From assembly GCF_027460265.1 (NCBI RefSeq), contig NZ_JAPZBC010000001.1:6994001-7058000 (forward strand): a stretch of 64,000 nucleotides of DNA. The letters are read 5' to 3'. The DNA is from Streptomyces sp. WMMC940 (lineage in GTDB: Bacteria > Actinomycetota > Actinomycetes > Streptomycetales > Streptomycetaceae). How positions within the stretch are numbered: position 1 is the stretch's first letter; each line of letters starts with the position of its first letter. Shown piece after piece: positions 7,531-16,763 of this stretch. The notes under the pieces are model-generated. The model saw only the letters and a list, made by a program, of their open reading frames with translations, ran no database searches and was not told the DNA's origin. A program made the translations under genes and the position numbers.

Positions 7531-10105
7531 ATGGGGGAGTGGACCTGGCAGTACGAGGGCTACGAACCGGCGGGCGAACGGCTGCGTGAGTCGCTCTGCA
7601 CGCTCGGCAACGGCTACTTCGCCACCCGTGGGGCCGTCCCCGAGAGCAGGGCGGGCCTGGTGCACTACCCCGGGACCTACGCGGCCGGATGCTACAACCG
7701 TCTGGAGTCCACCGTGGCCGGTCGCCCGGTGGTGAACGAGGACCTGGTCAACCTCCCGAACTGGCTGTCGCTGCGGTTCCGCCTCCGCCCCGCCGGAGGA
7801 CCGCCGGGCCGGTGGTTCACCCCGGACACCCGCCGGTTCCTGCGGTACCGGCACACCCTGGATCTGCGGCGTGCCACGCTCACCCGGACCTTCCGCTACC
7901 GGGACGAGCAGGCCGGCGTGCTGAGTGTGGAGCAGATCCGCGCCGTGCACATGGCGGACCCCCATCTGGCGGTGCTGCGCACCGTTTTCACCGCCGAGGG
8001 CCGGTCGGGAGAGATCGAAGTCGAGTCGGCGATCGACGGAGATGTGGTCAACGCCAACGTGCACCGGTACCGGTCCCTCAACCGGAGCCACTTGGCGCAG
8101 GTGGAGACCGGTGTGGAGGAGTCCGAAACGGTGTGGCTGCGCTGCCGCACCAACAGCTCCGACGTCGGTGTCGCCATGGCGGCCCGGACGGTCGTCCACG
8201 GTCCGGAGCCGATCTCGTCGCGGCTCCGTCCCGCGCGGCACCGGGCCGTCCGCCGTCTCGTGATCCACGTCGCTCCCGGCGTTCCCGTCGTCGTGGACAA
8301 GACCGTGGCGCTGCACACCTCACGCGACCCGGCGATCGGCGATCCGCTCGAGGCAGCGGTCGACCGGGCGTCCACAGCCGGGGACTTCCCCGCCCTGATG
8401 GAATCACGTCACCGCCTGGGCCCAGCTGTGGCGGCACGCCGACGTCCGGGTGCCCGGCCAGGCCGGTCGCGTCCTGCGCCTGCACCTCTTCCACGTCCTG
8501 CAGACGGTGTCCCCGCACACCGCGGACCTCGACGTGGGCGTGCCGGCCCGGGGACTGCACGGCGAGGCGTACCGCGGACATGTCCTCTGGGACGAGCTGT
8601 TCGTGCTGCCGTACCTGAACCTGCACTTCCCCGAGGTGTCCCGCGCGCTGCTGAACTACCGGTACCGGCGCCTTCCGCAGGCGTGCCGCGCCGCCCGGGA
8701 GACGGGCCGGGCCGGGGCGATGTACCCGTGGCAGAGCGGCGGCGACGGCCGTGAGGAGGCCCCACGGCTGCATCTCAATCCCCGCTCGGGCCGGTGGCTG
8801 CCGGACCACTCCCGGCTGCAGCACCACGTCGGCTCGGCGATCGCGTACAACGTCTGGCGGTACTGCGAGGCCACGGGCGACACGCAGTTCCTGCACACCA
8901 AGGGCGCGGAGATGCTGCTGCACATCGCCCGCTTCTGGGCGGACACGGCCGCCCTCGACCCCGAGTCGGGCCGCTACCGCATCCGCGGGGTCGTCGGCCC
9001 CGACGAGTACCACGACGGCTACCCGGGTGCGGACCGGCCCGGACTGGACGACAACGCGTACACCAACGTCACCGCCGCCTGGGTGCTCGGCCGCACCCTG
9101 GACCTGGTGCGGCGCCTTCCGGAATGGCGTCGCCGGGAACTCTTCGAACGCATGGAGCTGGACGTCGACGAACTCCCCAGGTGGGACGAGGTGTCCCGAT
9201 TGCTGACGGTGCCTCACCACCGGGGTGTCGTCAGCCAGTTCGACGGCTACGGCGACTTGGAGGAGCTGGACTGGGACGTCTACCGGGAGCGGTACGACGA
9301 CATCCGGCGCCTCGACCGGATACTCGAGGCCGAGGGGGACGACGTCAACCGCTACCAGGCCTCCAAGCAGGCCGACGTCCTGATGCTCGGCTACCTCTTC
9401 TCGCCGGCCGAGCTGCGGCAACTGTTCGGCCGTCTCGGTTACGGCCTCGACGACGAGCTGTGGTGCAGGACGGTCGACTACTACCTCCGGCGCACCAGCC
9501 ACGGTTCCACCCTCAGCGGCCTCGTCCACGGCTGGGTCCTCGCCCGGGTCAGACGGGCCGACGCGTGGAAGTACTGCCGGGAGGCCCTAGAGGCGGACAT
9601 CGCCGACATCCAGGGCGGCACCACCGGCGAGGGCGTCCACCTCGGCGCCATGGCCGGAACCCTCGACCTGGTCCAGCGCGGCCTGACCGGACTGGAGACC
9701 CGCGAGGAGGCGTTGCGGCTCGATCCGGTGCCTCTTCCCGCGCTGTCCGAGTACGGGTTCTCGCTGCGGTACCGCGGCCACTGGGGGGTCGACGTACGGC
9801 TGCGACGGGGGCAGTTGCGGATCGTCGTACCGGACTCGGAGGAATCGCCGATCCGGGTGGTGCTGACCGACAGGGCCGTCACCGTCGCAACCGGGGGAGA
9901 GCTGCACGCTCGTCCTGCCGACGGGTTGACCTGCACGCACTGCCGTCGACGCCGCGAGCCTCCCGGGCCGTCCCGGCGCTGCCGGGAACGGCGTGCGCCC
10001 TGGCATGCGTACGCGATGCGGACGACCCACACTGGCATGGGGGCCCGTCGGGACGGCGGCTCTCCCCCCGCCGCAGATCGCCAGGATCGAAGGAGACGGC
10101 CATGA
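7531..10105 (+). pseudogene. GH65 glycoside phosphorylase with an internal frameshift
   Basis: Family 65 enzymes cleave kojibiose, trehalose or maltose with phosphate. The N-terminal beta-sandwich reads from 7531 to about 8401 (FATRGAVPES, CYNRLES). The catalytic barrel continues from about 8402 in the next frame (NHVTAWAQLWRHADV, HVLWDELFVLP). It retains the general acid in VGPDEYHDG and the phosphate loop TSHGSTLSG. Removing one G in CTGATGGAATCAC near 8400 restores one frame across the junction. The tail after residue HARP near 9917 is not family-like and overlaps the next gene's start. Either a recent inactivation or a base-calling error; every other conserved motif is intact. Confidence 0.8.
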
Positions 10106-10521
10106 CCACTGCACGGGAGATCATGCACGTCGGCGCCACGTGCATCCAGGAGAGCGAGACCCTGGCGGACGCGGCGCGCCGGATGAGTGAGCTGGGCATC
10201 GGAGCTCTCCCGATCTGCGGGCCGGACGACCGGCTCCACGGGATCATCACCGACCGCGACATCGTGGTCAAGTGCCTTGCCAAGGGCAAGGACCCGAAGA
10301 CCATGACCGCGGGCATGCTCGAGCAGGGCAAGCCGGTGACGATCGACGCCGGGGCCGACTCGGACGAGGTACTGCAGGCCATGGAGCAGCACAGGATCCG
10401 ACGGCTGCCGGTCGTCGAGAACCATCGCCTGGTCGGCATGATCAGTGAGGCGGACCTCGCGCGACGCCTGCCGGAGAAGCAGGTGGGGCACTTCGTCGAG
10501 GTCGTCTGCGCCGGGAAGTGA
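10102..10521 (+). CDS. hrp1: Hrp1 (Rv2626c)-like CBS-pair protein
   Basis: A 139-residue protein made of two CBS domains (about 6-62 and 72-128). The opening MTTAREIM, the GIGALPICG motif, the LHGIITDRDIV segment and the closing LVGMISEADLARRLPE match my memory of mycobacterial hypoxic response protein 1 (Rv2626c, about 143 residues) very closely. That protein belongs to the DosR regulon. CBS pairs bind adenine nucleotides, but the ligand here is not shown. ATG 10102 has AGGAG 7 bases upstream and overlaps the end of the GH65 frame. A small hairpin follows the stop. Confidence 0.9.
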   Translation: MTTAREIMHVGATCIQESETLADAARRMSELGIGALPICGPDDRLHGIITDRDIVVKCLAKGKDPKTMTAGMLEQGKPVTIDAGADSDEVLQAMEQHRIRRLPVVENHRLVGMISEADLARRLPEKQVGHFVEVVCAGK

Positions 10522-10524
10522 CCA

Positions 10525-10541
10525 CCGGGGAGATCCCCCGG
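10525..10541 (+). terminator. Short hairpin after hrp1
   Basis: CCGGGG-AGATC-CCCCGG forms a 6-bp stem four bases after the stop codon. Plausible weak terminator or mRNA end. Confidence 0.35.
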
Positions 10542-10652
10542 CACCGCACCGTGAGAGGCCTGCCGGATGCGGCTCTCTCCCGCGCCGGCCGGGGCGCGCC
10601 GGGCGGGCGGTCCCGGCGGCACGCTCGGAAGCTCGTCCCCGAGGAGGTCAGC

Positions 10653-11246
10653 ATGAGGTCCACGGCAACGCGCATGGCACAGGCGGCCGTCGCCCCGGTG
10701 GTCGCCGTCCCGCTCGCGCTCGGCGCCTTCGCCCCGAACGCCTACGCACAGGAGCCGACTCCCGGTCCGACGGGAACGTTCGGGCCCGACTGCTCGGAAC
10801 TGCCCCGGAGCGGGGCAGGCAGTGCCGCGGCGATGGCCGAACAGAAGGTGGCGGACGCCGCGGCCGGAAGCCGCCAGTTGACACAACTGGCGTCGGCGCT
10901 GGCGAAGGCCGGACTGGACGACACCCTCAACCGATCGCAGGACATCACCCTCTTCGCGCCCACCAACCACGCCTTCAACAGCCTGACCCAGGCACAGCGC
11001 CAATCCCTGTTGAACGACCCGGAGCAGTTGAAGAAGGTACTGACGTACCACGTCGTGAACGCCGACATCACCCCGAGCGAGCTGCCCAACGGCTCGTTCA
11101 AGACGCTGGAAGGCTCGCAGCTCACCACCTCCGGCTCGGGTACCTCCTTCAAGGTCAACAAAACGGCGGACATTGTCTGCGGCAACATCACCACCGCCAA
11201 CGCCACCGTCTATCTCATCGACGGGCTCCTCACCCCGCCCGACTGA
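10653..11246 (+). CDS. Secreted fasciclin (FAS1)-domain protein
   Basis: A 197-residue exported protein. Residues 1-33 form a signal peptide ending NAYAQEP. A single FAS1 domain follows (about 65-195) with the H1 motif DITLFAPTNHAFN, the phrase LTYHVV and the H2-like ATVYLIDGLLTP. FAS1 proteins are cell-surface adhesion or matrix proteins, MPT70-like in mycobacteria. The start has GAGGAGG 6 bases upstream. The single cysteine pair (DCSEL and IVCGN) could form a disulfide. It stands alone between hrp1 and the DUF6411-like gene. Confidence 0.87.
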   Translation: MRSTATRMAQAAVAPVVAVPLALGAFAPNAYAQEPTPGPTGTFGPDCSELPRSGAGSAAAMAEQKVADAAAGSRQLTQLASALAKAGLDDTLNRSQDITLFAPTNHAFNSLTQAQRQSLLNDPEQLKKVLTYHVVNADITPSELPNGSFKTLEGSQLTTSGSGTSFKVNKTADIVCGNITTANATVYLIDGLLTPPD

Positions 11247-11616
11247 CCCGGGGATTCCTCCGCGGACCGGTCGGGTCGCGACGGACCGCCGTGACCCACG
11301 AGGACCCAGGACCCGCGACGCCTCACCCCAGGCGCGACCAGGAACTCGGCGCTGCCGGACAGAGTGGCGAGCCGCAGCGCGTTCTCGGTGCGGCGGCGAG
11401 CCGGTCCGACGCCGATCGGGGCGTCGACCGGCGCTCGGGGCAGACGTGAAGACGCACCGGACGCGGTGCCCGCACCGTGAAGGTGCCGGTACGGGCGCCG
11501 CGTCCGGTGCCGATCGTGGCTGAAGCAGGACCCAGTGCTCATACCCCGGCCAGGAAACCGGGCGCGCCCCCGGCTCGGGAACCGGGGGCGTGTGCGAGTC
11601 CGTCACACGTGCGACA
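11247..11616. other. Gap without recognised gene
   Basis: A minus-strand frame across this stretch contains LRLATLSGSAEFLVAPG, which looks coding-like but matches no family I know, and it lacks a clear start. I see no promoter or hairpin worth naming. Confidence 0.3.
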
Positions 11617-11859
11617 TCAGAACGGCAGTCGGTTCCTCGCCCGGCGCCCCGCCGATCCGGACCGCCCGACAGCCCGGGAACTGCTGTGGAACGACTTGCC
11701 GAACATGCGTCCCAGCATTCCGGGAGCCTTCCCGCCCGCACGGGCACCCGTGCCCAGCACACGCTGAGTGCCGTTCTGCGGGTGCCTTGACAGGCGCGGC
11801 AGAACGAAGGCGAGCACAAGCACTACCGCGCACACGGCAACGATTCCGGCAGCCATCAT
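11617..11859 (-). CDS. Small membrane protein of the DUF6411 type
   Basis: An 80-residue protein with one N-terminal membrane helix (AAGIVAVCAVVLVLAFVLP) and a basic, Gly/Ser-rich tail (GTGARAGGKAPG, SSSRAVGRSGSAGRRAR). I recall this pattern from a Streptomyces-specific family, probably DUF6411; the number is from memory. The two adjacent ATG codons follow GAGAGGAG about 7 bases upstream. Function unknown. Confidence 0.7.
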   Translation of the reverse strand: MMAAGIVAVCAVVLVLAFVLPRLSRHPQNGTQRVLGTGARAGGKAPGMLGRMFGKSFHSSSRAVGRSGSAGRRARNRLPF

Positions 11860-11999
11860 GACGCACTCCTCTCGTAGGGGTCCCCTCCGGCTTCCCCGGA
11901 GCGGCCGGAGCATGCCCGCCCGGGCGCGTGCCCGCGGAGCAGGGCTCGGGCACTGCCTGGAGGAGACCGAGGGACGGGTGCGGCGCATCGGGCGGGAGG

Positions 12000-12653
12000 T
12001 CACGGTGCCCCGTGGGGCGCCTCACCTGCCGCGGGGGTCGGCTCGCGCGTGGTGCTCACGATGTCGTCCCAGGTGAAGGCCAGCCGGTCGGTGACGTCCA
12101 CGACGCCGTCGACGCTCTCGCAGAGCCGCACGGTCACGGGAACCAGGCTTCTGCGCGGAACCGTGCCGCTGAGCGTCACCCGGCCGTCCGCGACCTCGAC
12201 GGAGAGCGCGGACGGAGACAGACGGAGCGTACGGGTGAGGACGTCCTCCAGGATCTCCTCCTGGATCGCCCTGTCCCGTCGCAGGAACAGCTGGATCAGA
12301 TCACTGCGGCTGAGCACCCCGATCACGCAACCGGCGTCGTCCGTCACCGGCAGCCGCTTGATCCGGTTCCTCTCCATCACCCTGGCGGCCTTGACCACGC
12401 TCCATTCCGGACGGGCGACGACGGCGGGACTCGTCATGAGCCCCTCGGCCGTGGGAGCCCCGCCTCCGGATGCCTGACGGCGCACGAGGTCCGCCTCGGA
12501 CACCACGCCCAGCGGTCGCCCGTCGACATCGACGACGGGCACGGCACTGATGCCGAACTCGTCGAGCAAGCGGGCGATCTCCTTGAAGGTGGTGCCGGGG
12601 AGCACCGCGACGGCATCAGGGGTCATCAGATCGGCAACGCGCCGGTGCCTCAT
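12000..12653 (-). CDS. CBS-BON domain protein
   Basis: A 217-residue protein with two CBS domains (about 8-64 and 72-128: VADLMTPDAVAV, GVVSEADLVRR, RIKRLPVTDD) and a C-terminal BON domain (about 147-205: VEVADGRVTLSGTVP, ESVDGVVDV). CBS pairs sense adenine nucleotides; BON domains are associated with membranes or lipids. Start at 12653 with AAGGGG upstream. Two palindromes of the island's recurrent dyad family (12763-12780 and 12785-12801) lie 110-150 bases upstream, so it is probably under the same regulator as hsp20 and ppdK. Paralogues at 19420 and 21699. Confidence 0.87.
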   Translation of the reverse strand: MRHRRVADLMTPDAVAVLPGTTFKEIARLLDEFGISAVPVVDVDGRPLGVVSEADLVRRQASGGGAPTAEGLMTSPAVVARPEWSVVKAARVMERNRIKRLPVTDDAGCVIGVLSRSDLIQLFLRRDRAIQEEILEDVLTRTLRLSPSALSVEVADGRVTLSGTVPRRSLVPVTVRLCESVDGVVDVTDRLAFTWDDIVSTTREPTPAAGEAPHGAP

Positions 12654-12762
12654 CTTGCGTCAGCCCCTTCCGAGCGCCCCGGGCGGTTGTGGCCGGCCCG
12701 GATCCGGCGCCCCTCGTCGCGTCGTCCCCCTGCCAATCTGGTGTGCGCGACCTCCCCGGCAC

Positions 12763-12780
12763 AGGGCCCGACCGGTCCCA
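12763..12780 (-). promoter_or_regulatory. Imperfect copy of the island dyad
   Basis: AGGGCCCGACCGGTCCCA has the same GGGnCC...GGnCCC symmetry as the other island dyads but one base longer between arms. It lies next to the better site at 12785 and upstream of the CBS-BON gene. Confidence 0.35.
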
Positions 12781-12784
12781 CCGA

Positions 12785-12801
12785 CGGTCCGAACGGACCC
12801 G
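12785..12801 (-). promoter_or_regulatory. Island dyad upstream of CBS-BON gene
   Basis: On the minus strand it reads CGGGTCCGTTCGGACCG, an almost perfect palindrome sharing the CCGTTCGG centre with the sites at 14983, 19234 and 20155. It is 132 bases before the CBS-BON start. Candidate operator by recurrence; binding protein unknown. Confidence 0.5.
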
Positions 12802-12845
12802 GTTTTCCGCACATGAGGCCGATGCGAGCCCCGCCGTGCCGTGCG

Positions 12846-13547
12846 TCAACGGCGGGGCTGGTCCCCACCGGCCGCGGAACTTCCCACCGGCCGCGGAGCC
12901 CGGCCGTCGTCGCGGAGCCGGACCGTGATCGCGGGAGGGTGCTCGAGCGTGTTCTTGACGGCGCAGCGGGCGGCCACCGCCTCCAGGGGCCTCGCCCTGG
13001 CCGGTGGCAGTCCGGGCACATCGACGTCGACGGTCAGCGTGGCCACGCGCGCGGGACGGTCGGCGGCCATCGTGTGATCGGCGGTGACGCGCAGGGCGCC
13101 GCGATCGAGGCCGTGCCGTTCGAGGAAGCGCCCGGCGTAGTGGGCGACGCACGCGGCCACGGACGCCACGAAGAGCTCGACCGGTGTGGGACCCGTGTCC
13201 TGGCCGCCGTCGGTGACCGGCTGGTCGACCCTCAACGCGTGCCCTCGCACCGTCACTGCACAGGCGTCACCGTGCAGCGGTACGACGGCGAGGTGCGGTC
13301 CGGAGGTGGGCGTGCGGCTCTCGACCGCCTCCGCCTCCGAGAGGAGGAGCCCGGCGAGCCGCCTGGCTTCCTCCGGAGTGAGCGACGCCCATACCCCGCG
13401 GTCGTCGTACGGGGCACGGAGGGTGTCCAGAATCACGCGTCCCATCCCCGCGGGCAGCTCGTGGGGCGCGAATCTGGCTACGCGGATCGCACGGCCGCAA
13501 CGGGTGTGCAGGTGACGCGAACGCGTTGTGCGGTGGTGTTCCTCCAC
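12846..13547 (-). CDS. OsmC/Ohr-family protein with N-terminal extension
   Basis: The C-terminal half (about residues 95-225) is an OsmC-type domain: TGPTPVELFVASVAACVAHY with the first redox cysteine, and AARCAVKNTLEHP with the second. Such proteins reduce organic hydroperoxides. The N-terminal 75 residues (CGRAIRVARF, ILDTLRAPYDDRGVWASL, LTPEEARRLAGLLLSEAE) form a separate small domain I cannot name. GTG 13547 is chosen because AAGGA lies 9-10 bases upstream; a GTG at 13628 would add 27 basic residues. Upstream on the minus strand is nearly 460 bases without a gene. Confidence 0.75.
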   Translation of the reverse strand: MEEHHRTTRSRHLHTRCGRAIRVARFAPHELPAGMGRVILDTLRAPYDDRGVWASLTPEEARRLAGLLLSEAEAVESRTPTSGPHLAVVPLHGDACAVTVRGHALRVDQPVTDGGQDTGPTPVELFVASVAACVAHYAGRFLERHGLDRGALRVTADHTMAADRPARVATLTVDVDVPGLPPARARPLEAVAARCAVKNTLEHPPAITVRLRDDGRAPRPVGSSAAGGDQPRR

Positions 13548-14006
13548 GACGACACCGTCCTTCAGCGTGCGTGCGGAGAGCGGGTTCGCTCCCCGGGGAG
13601 CGGGACGGGTACGGAGCCGTTCCCTCACGGCCCACCGCGCCCCCTGCGCCCACTACGCGCAGGTTGGGCACTCGCCCCCATGCCGGACGTCGCGCGCGCC
13701 GGCCGTCACCGGGTGCCCTCTCGGGGCTCGATCGACGCCCAGGGCCGGGCGGTACCGGAGCGCGGCGGTGCGGAACGCATCGGGCCCGCCCCCGAGAAGT
13801 CCGCACTGCACGAGGAGCCGCAGGGTGCGGCACCTCCGTCCGGGGCCGGCTCACGTGTCTGCGTGACGGCCCACGGGGTGACGTGGATGCTCTGCCCGGG
13901 CCCGGAACCGGAGCGGTGGATCGCCGGTGGACCGGGCCCCGGTGCGGGTCGCCGGACGGTACGGGATGCCGCGGCCCGTCCGGACGACACCGCCGGTGTT
14001 CACGGT
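13548..14006. other. Gap without recognised gene
   Basis: About 460 bases of very GC-rich DNA separate the OsmC-type gene from the end of hsp20. No frame has family-like sequence and no clear terminator hairpin was found. Confidence 0.3.
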
Positions 14007-14429
14007 TCACACGGCGTGCTTGATCTCGATGTGCTTGGGCTCAGGTTTCTCCTCGCCCAGACCCACGCTCACCGTGAGCATGCCGTCCGTGTACTCGGCG
14101 CGGACGTCGCCGTCGTCGGCGCTCTTCGGCAGAGCGAGGGCGCGGGTGATCGATCCGTACCGGATCTCACTGCGGTGCTTGTCCACCTCGCGCTCGGTAC
14201 GTTCCGCCCTGATGGTGAGGATGCCGTCCTCCACGGTCACGTCCAGGTCCTTCACCTCGATGCCCGGGAGTTCCGCACGGATGACGTACCTGCCGCCCTC
14301 CGTGTACTCCTCGATCCTCATGGTGTGCAGATCGGCCATGGCCGGCATGCTGAACCGGGCGGGGAAGTCCTCGAACCAGTCCGGCAGATCCGGGAACGGG
14401 AACCTCTGCTTGCGTGCGAGTACAGCCAT
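14007..14429 (-). CDS. hsp20: Hsp20/alpha-crystallin small heat-shock protein (HspX-like)
   Basis: A 140-residue ATP-independent chaperone. The alpha-crystallin domain spans about 45-135 with GRYVIRAELPGIEVKDLDVT, the core AERTE and the C-terminal DGMLTVSVGL. A C-terminal KHIEIK motif is the assembly anchor. Length and sequence resemble M. tuberculosis HspX (144 residues), a hallmark DosR-regulon gene. The ATG has GAGGAGG 7 bases upstream. An island dyad sits 66 bases before the start, the expected place for an activator or repressor site. Several island genes with similar sites form its likely regulon. Confidence 0.9.
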   Translation of the reverse strand: MAVLARKQRFPFPDLPDWFEDFPARFSMPAMADLHTMRIEEYTEGGRYVIRAELPGIEVKDLDVTVEDGILTIRAERTEREVDKHRSEIRYGSITRALALPKSADDGDVRAEYTDGMLTVSVGLGEEKPEPKHIEIKHAV

Positions 14430-14494
14430 GATCCGGCCTCCTCGGTCTTGCGGTTGCGACACGACCAGTCAACCGCCGCCCGCGTCCGGCCCGC

Positions 14495-14511
14495 AGGGGC
14501 CGAACAGCCCG
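14495..14511 (-). promoter_or_regulatory. Island dyad upstream of hsp20
   Basis: Minus-strand sequence CGGGCTGTTCGGCCCCT matches the island consensus in 14 of 17 positions. It lies 66 bases before the hsp20 start codon. Confidence 0.5.
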
Positions 14512-14619
14512 TAGCGGGGCCCGATGGTCCCAGCGGAGCGCTCCTCCGGGACGAACAGCTCGCCGGACCGGGGCCGGACGGTCCTCGTCCCCCGCCCCCA
14601 CCTTGCGTAACGTCCGGGT

Positions 14620-14875
14620 GGGGGCATCGTCCGGCGCGGGCCGGTACTCGTTCGCAAGGCGGCGACCGAGAGACGGTCCGGTACGTGGGCCGACGTCACC
14701 CTGAGCCGCGAGGTGCGGCCCGGGCACCCGGTCGACGTGCTGGCCGGCGCCGCCGAGCACGCACCCCTCGTCGTCGGACGCCGGGGACATGAGGGCTTCG
14801 CCGGCATGCGGCTCGGCTCCGTTCCGCACGGCCTGCTGCACCGGGCGTCCTGCCCGGTGGTGACCGTGCCTGCCG
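14620..14875 (+). pseudogene. C-terminal fragment of a universal stress protein
   Basis: The frame after an in-frame TAA near 14608 reads through VLAGAAEHAPLVVGRRGHEG and MRLGSVPHGLLHRASCPVV. That is the last two thirds of a UspA domain, including an intact G-x2-G-x9-G-S nucleotide loop. The first strand, with its usual GVDGS motif, is missing, as is any other Usp domain. No start codon with a binding site precedes it. It is a truncated copy, presumably of a tandem-Usp gene that faced away from hsp20. Confidence 0.6.
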
Positions 14876-15380
14876 CCGGGGCCGTGTTCCGGGGTGCGGC
14901 CGCCCGGCGTCGGGACACCACGGCGGGCCGCATGCGTCTGACAGGGCCGAGGACGCGGCGGTGGCGTGATCGGCAGGCCGGAAGGGGCCGTTCGGCCCGG
15001 CGCGTCGGCCCGGTCGGTCCTGTTGCCCACGCCGGGACGAGTGCTTTCCTGAAGCTGACGGGAGGGGCCCGTGAGGGACGCGGGGGAGCGGTGGAAAGTG
15101 GCCGACACCCCATCGCGCACCGCGCGATCAGGATCCGCGAGAAGCGGATGGGCCCCTCCCGCCGTTGCGTGCCGCGGCCACCGGACCGGTCCTGCCGCCC
15201 GCCCTCGGGCAGGGCGGGGGCGACCGCTCGAGCCCGACGGACTCCTCGGTGGGTCGGCTCCCGGCATACGGGGCCGACGAGCCGCATGCCCGCGTCCGCC
15301 GCGAGGCGCGGTGGCGCCGAGGGCTGCCGGGGGCGGGCGGCCGTCGCCCCGACCGCTCGGCCCTTCCGCGGTCGAGCGGA
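14876..15380. other. Gap with one island dyad, no recognised gene
   Basis: This 500-base gap holds the dyad at 14983-14999 followed 70 bases later by a GGAGGGG-type binding site and a GTG (15071) that opens a short frame of unknown sequence. I suspect the promoter and first codons of a deleted gene. Confidence 0.35.
14983..14999 (+). promoter_or_regulatory. Island dyad (best consensus copy)
   Basis: AGGGGCCGTTCGGCCCG is a near-perfect copy of the recurrent motif. It precedes no intact gene now. Confidence 0.5.
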
Positions 15381-16763
15381 TCAGTCGGGTCCCGGCGTCC
15401 GTACGATGTCCAGTTCGAGGAAGTGCGCCGAGCACGAGATACACGGATCGTGATTGCGGACGGCACGTTCGCACAGCCGGGTGAGCTCGGCCTCGGAGTC
15501 CTCACCGCGGTCCAGCCCGGCCTGGACGAGCCTGCGCAGGTCCTCCTCGATGGCCCCCCTGGTTCTGGGCGGTCGGCGGCACGATGCGGGCGTCGGGACG
15601 CGTCCCTCGCCGTCGAGGGCGTAGCGGTGGTAGAGCAGCCCCCGCGGGGCCTCCGTCGCACCGTGCCCGACGCCCGCGCGGGCGGGCACCTCCACATACG
15701 GCCGGGCGGGCCGCTCGTACGCCGCGATGATCCGGAGGGCCTCCTCCACGGCGTAGAGGACCTCCACGGCGCGGACGAGGATGCTCCGGTACGGGTTCCT
15801 GCAGACCTCGCCCGGCCCACCGCCCTCCGTCCGCGAGGTCAGCGGGGGAGCGCCCAGCCCTGCCTCGCGTGCCGCTTCGAGGGCAGTCGGGGAGAGCAGG
15901 TGGCCGTTGAGCGCGTAGCGGGCGAGGGAGCCCGTGAGATGTCTCCGGCCGTCCAGCCGGGAGTGGAGGGCCGTGGAGTGGGGGACCTGTTCCTCGATGA
16001 CGTGGTCGGAGAACTCACGCAGAGGGAAGCCGCGTGGCGGGAGCGTGCGGTCGTACGGGAGCACGGCCGGGGTTCCGGACTCGATCGCGTAGGTGCCCGG
16101 CTCGGTGAGGGCGAGCAGGTCGGCGTCGCACTCCGCGTCGGGGAAGTCGAAGCCGGAGACCCAGCGCAGGGTGTCGAAGGCGTCGTCGAGGGCGGTGCGC
16201 AGCCGTTCGGCGAGGGGACGGAGTTCGGCACGGGTCGGGGTGCGGTGGAAGCCTCCGAGCCGGACGTTGACGGGGTGGATCGCGCGCCCCCCGAGCAGTT
16301 CGACGACGGCGTTGCCGGTCTGCTTGAGGCGCAGTCCGCGCTCGACATGGGCCAGGTGGGAGCGGGACATGCTGATCACGTCGTCGTGGCCGAGGAAGTC
16401 CGGGGCGTGCAGCAGGTGGATGTGCAGCGTCTGGCTCTCGATCCACTCGCCGCAGTACAGCAGGCGGCGCAGCGCGGCGAGTTGTCCGTCGACCGCGACG
16501 CCGCAGACGTCCTCGAGCGCCCGGCAGGCGCTCAGCTGGTAGGCGATGGGGCAGATCCCGCAGATGCGCGAGGTGAGGTCGGGGGGTTCGGTGTGGGACC
16601 TGCCGCGCAGGAAGGCCTCGAAGAACCGCGGAGCCTCGTAGATGCTCAGGCGGGCCTCCTCGACGGTGCCCTCGTGGACGCGCAGGTGCAGTGCGGTCTC
16701 CCCCTCGACCCGGCTGAGGGCGGGGACGCGCAGCACCTGGGACCGGGTCGCCGGCTCGTTCAT
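15381..16763 (-). CDS. hyhL: [NiFe] hydrogenase large subunit, group 3b type, with a compensated frameshift
   Basis: A 460-residue catalytic subunit of a cytosolic NAD(P)-linked [NiFe] hydrogenase, similar to the hypoxia-induced Hyh enzyme of mycobacteria. Both nickel-binding motifs are present: RICGICP near residue 65 and DPCISCSAHF at the C-terminus, followed by a 13-residue tail of the kind removed by a maturation protease. Between about 15558 and 15606 the frame reads VPTPASCRRPPRTRG, but the neighbouring frame reads DARIVPPTAQNQG, the conserved family motif. One base is missing near 15604 and one G is extra in a six-G run near 15560, so about 15 residues are wrong. Start has GGAGGAGGAAGGA upstream and overlaps the small-subunit stop (ATGA). 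Confidence 0.85.
   Translation of the reverse strand: MNEPATRSQVLRVPALSRVEGETALHLRVHEGTVEEARLSIYEAPRFFEAFLRGRSHTEPPDLTSRICGICPIAYQLSACRALEDVCGVAVDGQLAALRRLLYCGEWIESQTLHIHLLHAPDFLGHDDVISMSRSHLAHVERGLRLKQTGNAVVELLGGRAIHPVNVRLGGFHRTPTRAELRPLAERLRTALDDAFDTLRWVSGFDFPDAECDADLLALTEPGTYAIESGTPAVLPYDRTLPPRGFPLREFSDHVIEEQVPHSTALHSRLDGRRHLTGSLARYALNGHLLSPTALEAAREAGLGAPPLTSRTEGGGPGEVCRNPYRSILVRAVEVLYAVEEALRIIAAYERPARPYVEVPARAGVGHGATEAPRGLLYHRYALDGEGRVPTPASCRRPPRTRGAIEEDLRRLVQAGLDRGEDSEAELTRLCERAVRNHDPCISCSAHFLELDIVRTPGPD

Noticed and set aside
11210..11542. Minus-strand 110-codon frame with a coding-like stretch
   Set aside because: No family match in memory, no good start site, and it overlaps the end of the fasciclin gene.
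13706..13990. Minus-strand 94-codon frame upstream of the OsmC-type gene
   Set aside because: Low-complexity sequence with no ribosome binding site.
11928..14792. Long open frame of about 950 codons on the plus strand
   Set aside because: It is antisense to the CBS-BON, OsmC-type and hsp20 genes and has no family-like sequence; GC-rich codon bias keeps the opposite strand open.
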